From NCBI GenBank assembly GCA_003415625.1, contig PYIU01000007.1, positions 2,666,001-2,730,000 on the forward strand: a DNA stretch of 64,000 bases, given 5' to 3'. This document shows, in pieces, positions 15,000 through 25,972 of the stretch. The notes beneath the pieces were generated by a model. That model did not search any database. It was not told the DNA's origin and saw only the letters and a program-made list of their open reading frames with translations. Source of the DNA: Aquanectria penicillioides. Lineage: Eukaryota; Ascomycota; Sordariomycetes; Hypocreales; Nectriaceae. Each line of letters starts with the position of its first letter. The stretch's first letter is position 1. The translations under genes were made by a program, and so were the position numbers.

Positions 15000-17250
15000 T
15001 TTAATGCTAAGCAAAAACCTCTATATAGCTAAAGGAATCATTTAGAATAAAGGCAGAATTAAAGATTTCTTTTCTTTTAATAAAGAAAATACTATTAAAA
15101 TATTTAATTAATTGCTTAATAGTTAATCTATACTATTCTACCCTTAAATAAATTAGAATTATTAGTTTAATAAGTTAAAAACTTAGTCTATTTTAGGTAA
15201 TAAAAGCAATTTAAATTCTTAGCTTACTAATATTAATTGCTCTAAAGATTTCCCTTCTAACTCTTACTAAGCCTAAACATCCTATTATTAAGACCTATAG
15301 GACTTATTTAAAAACCTATAAAAGAAAGAAATAGCCTTAAACTTTAGTATTTAAGCCCTTCTTACTACCCTTACCTATAGACTTACTAATATCCTTATAA
15401 TTTACTAAATTAATCTTTTAATTATAAGCATTAAAATTAAGAAAAATAAATAAAAGCAAAAGAGCTTCTCTTATAAGCTTTTACTAAAAGGGATAAACAT
15501 TAAAAAGACTAAATATTTAATTAGTTTTATACCTATAGAGTTCCAATAAGCAATATATAATAAAAGGCTATTAATTAGCTTTACTTACTTTACTAATACT
15601 ATCTATTAAAACTTCTTTATTTAGAATAAATAGCTAAAGCATCTAATTATTTATAATACTATTAATATCCTTTAGAATAAGCAAGCTATTACACTTACTA
15701 TAGCATAAAGGGAGATTATAACTAAAATAAGGCTGCCCTATAATTTCTTAGTTTTTATTATGCCTATTACTAAATAAGCTAGAAATTAAAAATATAGCTT
15801 TTTAGATGCTTTCCTTCTCTTTCTTAACATTTAGGGAATAATTAAACTTACTAAAATTTTAATTATTAAATGCCTTATAATCTAGCCCTTAATCTTTAAT
15901 AGCAATTACAATACTATTAATAATCCCCTTTTAGCATTAATGCACTACAATTAGGTTTTTATTAAGCATAAATAAAGGAAAAGTACTTAATTAATTGCTT
16001 TAAATGCTAATTAAATATAAGACTTTATTAATACTATTATCCTTAATGAACTTAATATTACTAATAGAAAGTTCTTTAATTAATATAAGCTTATAGAACT
16101 TATTAAAACCTAAAAATCTATTTATATCCTAAGATTTTAAAATAATTCCCTTAATACTTAATAGCTCTATATTAATTTAGAAGGTTACTATATAATAAGC
16201 TAAAAGGGAGTTAATTACTAAACTCCTAAAAATAAATATTAAATTATCTTAAAGCCGCTTAATCCCTAAGGCAATAGCTATTAAATAAATCTACCTTTAC
16301 TATTAGGCCCTTAACTGCCTTACTATCCTTTAGCTAATAATCTAATTAAATGCTATTAAACTTATAGATATTAAATAATAAATGGATTTCCTGCTAAAAT
16401 TAGTAAGTCCGCTAAAGTTATTATTACCTTAAGTAATAATAAAGGAGAAGGTTTTAAATAAGCCTTAGACCGCTAAAGTTAAAGCATTAAAGCAACTTGC
16501 TTTTATAGTCTATACCTTAAGTCTAAGACTCTTGCCCCTAAACTTACTATTAAGCCTAAACCGGTAATTAAACCTACTCTACCCCTATATAAATTGCCTA
16601 TTAGCTTACTAACTTATATAAGCACTACTTAATTAAGTGCATTTAGAAAAGAAATCTAAATTAACTAAAATATATTTGCTTATTTTAATGCATTTAATTA
16701 AATATTTATTGACTCCCTAAATAAAGGGCAAGTAATTAAATTAATTTAATTGATTTAATAAATACCTTTATTTAAATTGGCTATCTTATAGCAATCTAAT
16801 TAAATAGACTTAAATTTACCTACTGCTAAAAGTAATAAATAGAGTTTTTGCAAGCACTCTATACTACCTTTACTAATTCCTTAACTAGCTAAATATATAG
16901 CAAAAGAAAGAAGTTATATTACAATTGCCAATACTATAATTAGAAATATTACTAATGCCGCTATTTAGACCCAATAAAGTAATTACAATTTAAACTATAT
17001 TGCCCCTACTAAAAGAAAGATAATTGCTAGGATTAAATAAATAAATTTGCCTTAGATTAATTAATAGGCTATTCTTAAACTCCTTTAGATAAAGAGCTAA
17101 ATCTTTTATGCATTAAAAGGGTTAATCTCAATAAACCAATAGAATAAGATTGTAACTGCCATTTATAAGCCATTTAAACCTTTAATTCCTACTTATTAAT
17201 CTTATACTAATCGATATTGCAATTAAAAACTGCATTATAAAGAAAGGTAA
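15000..17250 (+). pseudogene. Extra relic reading frame between pol and right LTR
   Basis: From 15,361 to at least 16,400 one plus frame has varied, protein-like codon content. Its interruptions are only TAA and TAG, at places where CAA, CAG or TGG would be expected before RIP; no TGA was seen in the part I read. No family was recognised. Stops are expected everywhere in such sequence, so the frame is suggestive only. It could be an accessory ORF of the gypsy element or a nested insertion of another element. Confidence 0.35.
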
Positions 17251-17465
17251 TAGTAAAGTTAAAATAAGGAGATTAAATATTAAAAGTAGAATAAATTATA
17301 GAGAAAAATAATAGTAAGTTAAATAATAGATTATAGGTATAAAGCATTTAATTAAATGCTTCCTTTAAGATTTTCTTTACATTTAAATAGATTAAGCTTA
17401 AAGTTTTCCTTTTATATTATACCTTTAGTCCACTTAAGGATAAGCATTAAGGCACTAAAGAGGGA

Positions 17466-17850
17466 TAAGTTAGGGTCTAGGGTAATATAGATTAATCTAT
17501 TATTAAGTTAGTCAAGAAGATAAAAGGGACCTTAAAGATATAGGAAATAAATAGGCAGTTTTCTCCAATTAATTTTTTTATTTTTAAAATTTTAAATTCT
17601 TTGCATTTAGACCCTATTAAAGTCCCAATGCAGCCCCTTATAATATTACTTTATTTATAACTTTCTGCCCTATTTTCTTTCTTTCTTTTCTTTAAGGGAC
17701 ACCCTAAAGCATTCGATCAGATGCTTTAACACTCTTCCAAGTTGTTCGTAGCTGCTTGGGAAGGCTGTTCGGTCTTCAACCGAACCTGCTTACCCTATAC
17801 CCTTCTGGGTAGGGTGTGTGTTTTGGCTAGTGTCCCCATCCACCAATACA
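17466..17850 (+). repeat. Right LTR of the gypsy element, partly spared by RIP
   Basis: 385 bases matching 5,436-5,820. The first two thirds are RIP-mutated like the rest of the domain. The last 145 bases (from about 17,706) keep CpG and G/C-rich text such as GATCAGATGC and AACCGAACCTGC. A chance open frame runs out of this segment into flanking DNA and is not a gene. Confidence 0.93.
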
Positions 17851-17854
17851 ATAG
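17851..17854. repeat. Target-site duplication, right copy (ATAG)
   Basis: Copy of the four bases at 5,432-5,435, immediately after the right LTR. Confidence 0.75.
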
Positions 17855-18113
17855 CTTAGGCCTATATATAACCCTACTATTAATTTATACTATTAAGATA
17901 AAGTTAGCAATATATAATTTAATTTTAAGCTATAAAATAATTTATAATAGGGGCAATAAGGAGTTAATAGAGAAAGGAAATAGCTTATTAAATAAATTAT
18001 TATTATTATAAGTAATTAATAAAAAAAGAGCTATAAAACCTAAAAATAAACTATAAAATTTAATTTTAAATTATAAAATTTAATTTTAAACTATAAAATT
18101 AATTTATAATATA

Positions 18114-18152
<39 letters not shown>

Positions 18153-19033
18153 CTAAAATAACTATAGTTAATATATATAAGTTAAAGACTAAAAATACTA
18201 TAAAGATATATATATAAAATTATATTAAAGCTAAAAAAAAAAAAAAAAAAAAAAGTTTAAAATAAAGAAATAAATTGCTTTATTTATAAGTAAGAATCCT
18301 TCTATAAAGATAAAAAGTAAAATTAAAATAAAGTAATTTAAAGAATACTTTTTATTATAATTTATAACTATTCTATTATTCCTATCTATTAAATAAATAG
18401 TATTTATAGAATAATTAAAAATGCCTATATATAATAATAAATATTAAGTAAATAATACTAATAAAAATGCAATAAATATAAAAATAAAATAAAAGCATAA
18501 AATAAAGATAAAAAGCTATAAATAAAATATAGAATCAATAAATAAACAGTAAATAAGAAATATATTAGACCTACCTTTAGTAAATCTAGGGGGTATATTA
18601 AACCTAAGGTATCCTATATATAGGGAAACACTAAAATGCACTTTAGATTATAGAAATAAAGCTTAAAATAATTAAATAAAGGTTATATGAATACAATATA
18701 GCTCTATTAGGTCTAGTGCAACCCAACCCCTCTTTTAGAGCCTAAGCAATAAAGCAAGGCTAAAAGGAACAAAAAGAAAAAGAAAACAAAAATACAGACA
18801 ATTATATAACTAGTTTAGTTTAATAGTTTTTACTGTATATTCCTATATTTTTAATATAAAATATAGCTAAAATAAAGTTATTTACATTTTCTTAAAATAC
18901 ACTATTATTATTATTATTACTATTAATAAATTAATTTTTAATTACTTTATTTCTATTTTTTTTTTAGTTGTATAGCTAGATTATTATATTTATCTTTAAA
19001 TTTAAAGATAATATCTTGATTTTTCTTATTGAG
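17855..19033. other. AT-rich flank with short tandem repeats, no gene
   Basis: Degenerate AT-rich sequence between the gypsy element and the next LTR-like piece. It holds three to four imperfect copies of a roughly 20-base unit like CTATAAAATTTAATTTTAAA (about 18,020-18,110), an uninterrupted TA run (18,113-18,150) and an A run near 18,234-18,254. The stretch 18,590-18,780 is somewhat richer in G/C but shows no coding motif. It may be the rest of the element into which gypsy inserted; this is not demonstrable here. Confidence 0.5.
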
Positions 19034-19384
19034 TTAGTGGTTTAAGACTGTTGCTAAGAAAGATAAAATAGTGCTACTAGGGAATTAATAAAATAATAGG
19101 TAGAATTTTCTAAATTATTATTATTTTTGAAAATTTTATTTTAGTCTAATTATTCTATTTTTATGGCTAGATTTAGTTTTTATATAAATTTCTTATTTTT
19201 ATTTTTATTTTTATAATTGCCTTACTACTTAAAGCATTAAATTAAATGCTTTACTATATAAGTAAGTAGTTTGCATATGCCTAGCTATACTAATAGATAA
19301 AGTTATTATTAGCATAACCTATATCTAATAACTCTAGGCAGGGTGTGTGTTTTAGGTTATAGTGACCCTTTCTAACAAAATACT
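19034..19384 (+). repeat. Diverged stand-alone LTR related to the gypsy LTRs
   Basis: This stretch aligns in order with the gypsy LTR: AAGAAAGATAAAA near the start, the T-rich centre, then AAAGCATTAAATTAAATGCTTT at the position of the LTR palindrome. Near the end come GGCAGGGTGTGTGTTTTAG and AGTGACCC, matching GGGTAGGGTGTGTGTTTTGG and AGTGTCCCC of the right LTR. No internal coding region lies beside it, so it is probably a solo LTR of a sister family. Its limits are approximate. Confidence 0.6.
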
Positions 19385-19639
19385 AAATAGCTTCAACTGC
19401 AACACATAAGATAATATAGAAGACATATAAAGCATATATAAAAATTGCATAAAGATAGGACTCATAGCAAGAGAACTGTTAGCATTTAAGTTGCCTAAAA
19501 AAATGTACCCAGTTTCCAATATTGAATGTCTTAAGCTTTCTAAGGTGCCTATGCCACAATTTTGGGTGCTGATAGCACAAGTGTGTGCTAGATACGCTCA
19601 CCCTTTATATATTAGTCAAGCCCCATTTCTTCCTTATGC

Positions 19640-22600
19640 AGCCTCAAATCACCACACATGATTAGGCGCCCGCCCTCTTCTTACTGTACGTGCGGATTCT
19701 CCCAATATCAGATAAGCATTCACGTCCTGCAGCGATTCCATACACCTCACGCGCGCTCTCCACCACGCTCCCTTTTGAGATTGTCCCTCCGTTCCTGCAC
19801 GGGTATATGCGCTTGTCGCCGGTCGACGAGGCATCACGAAGCATTCGTCCCGTTTCTGTTCGAGGCAAAGGCGGGTTTCGGCCGCTAATTCTAACGATCC
19901 TAACGGACTAGCATGCCGCCCTAGCCAGTCCCTCTCGCTTACATGGAACCTGGGACTACCTAGTCATTCTCGGATCTCAGTCCACCTCCGCAGCCTCCAT
20001 CTCCGTCGAGCATATCCCAACCATCGACACGTAGCTCGCTCGTACATGGTAGGGATATCTCACCAACCACTCGGAGGCTGGGCCCCTGGCCACATGCTGG
20101 CTCTTCGCATATCTTCGTTTTTCTCACCGATTCCCAGCACTTGCCGAACCCAACCAACAAGGAAACCAACCTGACCAGTTGACGAATGTCGTAGTTGTTA
20201 TCCCGGGGCCCCCAAAACCAACTAGGATCGACATCCTCGGCTACCGTACACTCGGCCGACCCGGCGAAGTAATTCGATCCATTGTTCCGTAGGCCAGGGA
20301 CCTCCCCTCCCGTCTCTGTGACGCATGTTGCATCAATCAGAGCCTCGTGTCTACTAATCCGCCCTGACGCACGTTCGTCGGCCGGATAATTCGAGAAAAA
20401 ATTGGAACCTGACCAACTACCCCACACACCACCAAGGCTACCCTCACTGCTTGTAAAACTTTGGGTCTTTTTTTTTTTGTTGTTGCTCCAGCTAAGCCAA
20501 GCACCGTTGGCTAGGCGTCACGAGGCTGATCTTTAAATACGGGTCGGGCAAAGTTCGAAATGTGCGGCATTTTCTTCTTTCCGGCACACTCGGCGCGTCC
20601 TAGTTTGACTCTTTCCAAGCTCGCTCATCAACCCAGCGCAGCGAAGCAAGGTTATCACACAGTGTCAAGGCCTGGCAATCAGGCCCCATTCCGCGAGCTC
20701 TCGCCTCGTGCCCCAGCAGCCAAACGGCGGGGTCATTGTCTGACCTGATCTAACTTCCCGGTCTGACGTTGCTGGTTCCGTGGTGCCGGGGTTCGGAAGC
20801 TTTGGCGGCTTAAAGGCCAAAGCCAATTTCAAACCTCGAGCCCAGTATTCATCATGGGCCCATCGCCGCTGGGGGGTTACACGTGCCGTTTACCAATCCC
20901 CAAACAGACATCGTAAACGACTGGTTTTCAAGGCTCGGCTGATAACATGACGGCGGTCAAATCCTTACCATGCCGTCCTCACCCCAGCCGTCAAACTCCC
21001 TTTGCACGTCATAGATACGACACCACCCATGGGTCTCGGTCATGGGTCGATTATGTAGCATCCTGACTGAGGATCTTTTCGCAGCTAACATTAGCAAGAA
21101 GCCAGGGGCCGGCACAGTTCCCCGCCCGTCTGTCAGTTCTGGCGGGGTGCTGATGGCTCATACCTCCTATCATGACAAGGAACTTCAGATAGGACAACCC
21201 TACGTAAAAGAAATAGCGGAGGCTGAAAGATTATTCAGGCCAGCCACATACAGACGATTGTACATGGATTGTGCGACATCGTAGCATTGGATGGAGCATC
21301 TGCCGTGGTTGCATTCTATGCTGATGAGATGTTTCGTGTTCCCCCAATAAGTTATCCTAGCCTCTTTATCACATCACAAATGTTCCTTGCCGCACACTTC
21401 CGATTCGAGCTTGATAGGATCCTGGTCGGCGGTCATGTGTAGAGGAGAGGATAAGAGAGAACATGCTTGTAAGACATTCCCGAGATGAGCAAGAACCCCA
21501 ACGGAGCTACGCCCAAGCGCCTTTCCACCATCTGCTTTCAAAAATAACCACCTTCATGTCTAGTAGACTATGTTTCCATGTAGCTAAGGTTATTGAACAA
21601 ATATAACCAAAATTAAACCTGGTAAGTGGTTGGGAATGGATCACATCCAATGCCTATAATATCTGGGCCACGAACTCCACCATGCGGATAGTATCATATC
21701 CAAACCTAACCGAAAATTGAAGTCCGACACGCTGGCCTGCAGTTGTCTAATGCCGGTAGCCGGCTCGTTCATTTAACCCTGTGATGATCACGTCGAGTAA
21801 ATATAGCATAGCAAAATAGGAGAATGATTTCGACGGAACTATTGATTGTTGCGTCATTAGTCTAAGTGGGGGTCTAGTTAAGTGCCATGGGATTCGTGGC
21901 GCAATTTAGTAATGGAAGAGATTTAACTAAAACCTGCCGGGGCCAGATGATTTGTATGCATTTGTTATTCATGCCACATGGCGACCTGCAGAATAAGAGC
22001 GCGATCGTTTGTTTTTGGTTCGGTGCAAGACGGGCTGCGTCTACGGAGTAGTGACTTGGCCAGCGCGGGCAAATCAATTAGTCAAAATTGATCCCAGGAA
22101 AACCTCTGATCCACATCTACGAATCCCGGACTCCCAGATGCTTGATAGAAGGACGGTTGGGAATATCGTGAGCAAAGAAAATGCGCAATGCCGAGTGTGG
22201 CAAAGCCTAGACTGGCCATGCCGATTTTGGGCTATGGGAATAATGTGACGAGACCGTTGGATCCTGTATCCCAGTGATGATCATTAGTATAAATAGGTTA
22301 GAAATTATTGTCTATGTTGATCATGTAACCGATTGTTTACTGTCGGGTATTCTTGACGCAGTTATGGAAACGCTAGATGCCTCACTCTGGCTAAATTAAG
22401 TGGTAGCAAATACACAGCCTAAGTATTTTTAAGTTTCCTAGGCATCAACCCCGATGAAGTAGAGAGAATTTAGGAGAAAGCCATTCCATATCACGCCATT
22501 TGAAGGTAGGCACGGTGGCTTTGCCTAAATATTGGCATTGGGAATATGAATGCGATTTATTTGGCAAAGTCGATATTCTTCTCTCCTCGAGGTTTACTGA

Positions 22601-24805
22601 AGGCGCGTCACTAAGACACGACGACAATACCATTTCTGTTTGAAGCATTTCCATTTTGCTTTTTGATGCATGGTCATGAAGAAAAGGAGTCATTAAAGAA
22701 CCATTTCAGCTTTGGAAATGCGAGGGCAAGGGCAAAGGGCAAATTGGGGACTTTCACATTACATTGCTTAAATAATGAGATGCCTGGTTACCATAAAATG
22801 AAGGACTCTGATAAAGGGAGAGACTGACGGAGTCCTCTTATCAAATTATTTGCATGTGATGGCCCTCTTCATGTATGTATATCTGAGTTGAACCAAGTCC
22901 GGATACGTTGGTCAAATCTTAGACATCACACTCCTAACCGCAAACCATCCCCTAAACTAAATCATAGGAAACTCTACCTATCGAAACTGAATATTCCAAG
23001 GTTAATCCCCTTCTGTTTCTTGCTTCTCAATTGCTGACTACCCATTATCATATGGCCAATTCTCGATTCCGACTCCATAAACCTATAGCTACTGTCATTA
23101 TCTCTCGCTCTGGATCTTAGGATTTAATCGAGTTTTCTAATTCAAGTCATGCGATATCTAAATTTTCTATATTATTTAGAGCACTTCTCATAGATGAACC
23201 TATACATTTAGTTCCCTTAGTGAACTTTCTGCGATCTGGGGGAAAGAAGCCATCAGACTCTTTCAGCAGTGCAACCAGTGTCACCAATATTATATATCTT
23301 ATAGAGTATATTTGTAGCATTAAGCAAATCAATGTTCAAGAAAATTTCCGTCTTTCAATTCCAATATCTATATTAACTATCCCTTTGCTTGGGCTATGTT
23401 CTTCTGTCGAAGCTATGCGGGTGAACCAATTCATGAGAAGGAGACGGAGTGGTGTTGGCACTTAGGAACTCATATATTTCATGTAAGAAAGCAGAACTTT
23501 TCTACTTGATGCAAGGTACGCGTTTGAGATCTGGTCTCAGCTTTTTCGTATCCAAACAGTATGATGTATATGAATGTCAAACACGAAGCCTCTTCAGGGG
23601 CAACTCCCAGGCGAAATTTCAGTGTTTGCCGGCGCTGTCGAGAACAATATCCCAGGGTGTCTTCCATGTCTTACTTCACAGGCCCTCATGTAGTGCTTCA
23701 AGAGCAGCGTCACTTCCTACCAGAATAAACCTCGAGTCATGGCCGACATCGGCAGCAAGTCGCATGACACTGGATGTGGTAAACAGAGAATTACCTATTT
23801 CGTTTGAAATGGCGTTTCTGAGGGCCTTGGCAAGACTAGCACGATGATTGAGAATAATGCTAGACCAACATCAGTCTATATATGTACTAGATCATCTCCC
23901 GATGGAGCTCACTGTGAGCATCTAGTTCTTCTGGATTCATCATTCTACGGGCTGGTTCCAGTACAAAACTCCCCACAGAACTGAGGGGTGAATAGAGCAA
24001 AAGAGAAACGTTACCCTAGCAGTGGCCAAGCACAGTGGTGTGTTATTGCTTCCACTCCAGCTTAATGATGGTGCGTGTAAACAGTCCACCGTAGACACGG
24101 TATTGCGAATGCTCTAGTAAGCGACGGCATCAAGTCTCCCCACCAAGACAGATCTCAGCTGCGAGAAGAGAAGGAGGAAAGGGGGATCGCTTATTTCGAC
24201 ATGGTCAGACATGCTACACTGGAATATCTGTCATAGATGATTCTGCGGGATTTCCCAAGTCCCGGATAGCATAAGATAATAGTTAGTTAGCCAGTGAGTG
24301 ATTCATGTGATATGGTCGCTAGGGACACGTACGAGGCCTTACAGTCCTCGCATCCTACAGGTTCGGGTATTCATTCTATGTAAATGACAGGATACTTCTC
24401 ATGCCAGGTTTTCCAGTTGCTGGATTCACAAGTACCCTAGGCAAGGGACTGACTAGGGTGCTGATGCAGCTCGGACCTGCGCTTCCAGCTTTGGTCATAT
24501 GAACAGGGATATTTGAGGAAGCTCCGCGATAGGGTCACTGATATTGAGAAGGAGATCTCGTGAGGAACTTGTAGTCCCCCGGGAGCATGGTTCATCATAA
24601 TTCATGTCTTGATGATCTCATCCTAAGAATACCATTGGTAACAAAAATACTTCGGTCCATTGCGCCGCCGCCTCGTTCGGCCCTTATTCCCCCCTTCCCA
24701 GCCCACTCCAAGAAAGACAAACACGCGATTTCTTTCTTCTCCTCTACTTTCGCCTCAGCATGTGATAATGAAACCCCTGTCTAAACTCTGATCAATCGGG
24801 TATTT
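19640..24805. other. Gene-poor transition zone
   Basis: Composition rises abruptly to normal levels at about 19.64 kb but no convincing gene is present. A 155-codon frame on the minus strand (20,427-19,960) has seven Cys residues and no family match I can name; chance is likely at this G/C content. A minus-strand stretch at 23,672-23,852 is open for about 60 codons with protein-like text but has no start and runs into a stop. I see no tRNA, rRNA or transposon motif. Decayed genes or regulatory DNA are possible. Confidence 0.5.
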
Positions 24806-25972
24806 TTAGAACATCACCTTGGATGCAACGCTCAGCAACCAGGCTGCGTCTCCCCAGCCACCGTCTTCGGCACTGAGGGGCGGAATAGGATCTTGAGGCA
24901 CGGTCGAGATGCCCGCCAGGTGTCGAGAAGACCAGCTTCTAGAACGACTTAGATTTGAACCATCCGTAGGAGAAGACTCGTCTTCGCTATCTGACTCCTC
25001 ATCATTCTCGTCTACGGCGAAGAGAGACCAAACATTGCCGAACCAGGTGCCTGCGCCGGCCTGGCCCAGTCGTACAAGGCGTTGCACAGTGACCTCGTCA
25101 TCTTGAGCCGTGTCGCGCTCTAGCTCAAGCTCTTCGAGCCTCTCGTCAAGGTTGACGAAGTCGGGGCCCGGAAGATCCTGATTGGGGAAATAAGAATCAC
25201 TGCCTTCATTTTCAAATCCATTGCTGGTGCTGGGACGTTCCAGAGGGGTAAGGAACTGGCTTCGGGGACGGGACAAGCTGTGAGACCGGCTGTGGGAGCG
25301 GCTGGGGAAACGGCTGGCGTACGGGGAGGCGTCCTCATCGCTAAAGAAGGTGCTGCCGTGACGACTGTGATGACGGCTGGCATTGATGACTTCACGCTCA
25401 CGGGCGAGTTCACTCTCAAAGGCTTCATCGTCTTGATCATGCATGCCTGTAAGGCTGGTCGAGCTCTGACGCGAGACGAGCCAGGCCTGGCCCTTGGATT
25501 CGCGGGCCTCAGAGCTCATTAGGGCTCCGGTGCGGAGCAGCCAATCGCTATCATTACGATGCCGCAGACCAAATCCCAGGATATCATCCTTGTGGTTGCG
25601 CCGATTAGGCGTGGCACGGCCAGAGTACGACTTGCGTGCGGACGGTATTGTGACTAGATGGGAGGCAGACTTGCTCTTCGCGAGTGGCCCGACCGGGGCC
25701 GAGGGAGTTCGGTTGTGGGAGCGGGAGCGGGGTGCAGTTGGAGAGCGAGAGAGGAGACGCGGAGTAGTTGGTGCGGACTTGCCCTGGAGGTAAGAAACCG
25801 AAGAGTTGTGATGGATGGGGGAGAAGGGATGGTCGGCGGAGTCAGGAATGAGGTCGTCATCGTGGAGGGGGAGTTTGGCCGTGAGAGGTGCGAGAGAGAG
25901 GTGGTTGAGGCTGGTTGCGGAGCGATTCTTGCGGCGAGCGCGGTCCGCGTGTTGGTTGTATGCAACGTCCAT
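24806..25972 (-). CDS. DUF3984-like fungal protein, Ser/Arg-rich, function unknown
   Basis: An intact single-exon frame of 388 codons. The N-terminus (ATSLNHLSLAPLTAKLPL, residues 19-36) and the blocks SYLQGKSAPTTPRLLSRSP and QAWLVSRQSSTSL are of the kind found in the fungus-specific DUF3984 family, as I remember it; this is recognition, not a search. The middle is rich in Ser, Arg and His (RSHSRSHSLSRPRS), typical of disordered, phosphorylated regions. The C-terminal third has an acidic patch (DENDEESDSEDE) and ends in a short Trp-rich stretch. No signal peptide or membrane segment is seen. Function is unknown. The ATG at 25,972 is the first in frame. The gene is transcribed away from elp1, with about 1.27 kb between their starts. 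Confidence 0.8.
   Translation of the reverse strand: MDVAYNQHADRARRKNRSATSLNHLSLAPLTAKLPLHDDDLIPDSADHPFSPIHHNSSVSYLQGKSAPTTPRLLSRSPTAPRSRSHNRTPSAPVGPLAKSKSASHLVTIPSARKSYSGRATPNRRNHKDDILGFGLRHRNDSDWLLRTGALMSSEARESKGQAWLVSRQSSTSLTGMHDQDDEAFESELAREREVINASRHHSRHGSTFFSDEDASPYASRFPSRSHSRSHSLSRPRSQFLTPLERPSTSNGFENEGSDSYFPNQDLPGPDFVNLDERLEELELERDTAQDDEVTVQRLVRLGQAGAGTWFGNVWSLFAVDENDEESDSEDESSPTDGSNLSRSRSWSSRHLAGISTVPQDPIPPLSAEDGGWGDAAWLLSVASKVMF

Larger units (their letters stand above)
5436..17850 (+). mobile_element. Ty3/gypsy LTR retrotransposon, 12.4 kb, RIP-inactivated
   Basis: Two 385-base direct repeats (5,436-5,820 and 17,466-17,850) bound the element, which is flanked by ATAG on both sides. 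The ends read TA...CA, as expected if TG was mutated to TA. Internal plus-strand relics follow the gypsy order: gag with a damaged CCHC knuckle (7,750-7,791), protease, reverse transcriptase (FLNNI for FLDDI at 10,367-10,381), RNase H, integrase HHCC (about 11,548-11,700), integrase core (11,897-12,085) and an integrase C-terminal domain (about 12,470-12,600). About 4.9 kb lies between the end of pol and the right LTR, unusual for a gypsy element. Every recognised catalytic residue inspected carries a G-to-A type change. Confidence 0.9.
1..19600. other. AT-rich RIP-type heterochromatic domain
   Basis: Almost pure A/T sequence with scattered GC, CT and CC dinucleotides; CpG is nearly absent. 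TAA and TAG occur in every frame and no reading frame of useful length survives. Transposon motifs are still readable once C-to-T and G-to-A changes are allowed for, which is the mark of repeat-induced point mutation in ascomycetes. Most remaining CA dinucleotides are preceded by G (GCA/TGC), while TCA, ACA and CCA are rare. The domain ends abruptly near 19.6 kb, where normal gene-like composition begins. The RIP assignment is an inference from mutation type; no genome-wide copy comparison was possible. Confidence 0.92.

Noticed and set aside
17742..18011. 89-codon open frame across the right LTR end
   Set aside because: It starts in the LTR and runs into unrelated AT-rich DNA; no coding character.
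19960..20427. 155-codon minus-strand frame with seven Cys residues, possible small protein
   Set aside because: No signal peptide, no recognised family and overlapping open frames; chance is likely at this G/C content.
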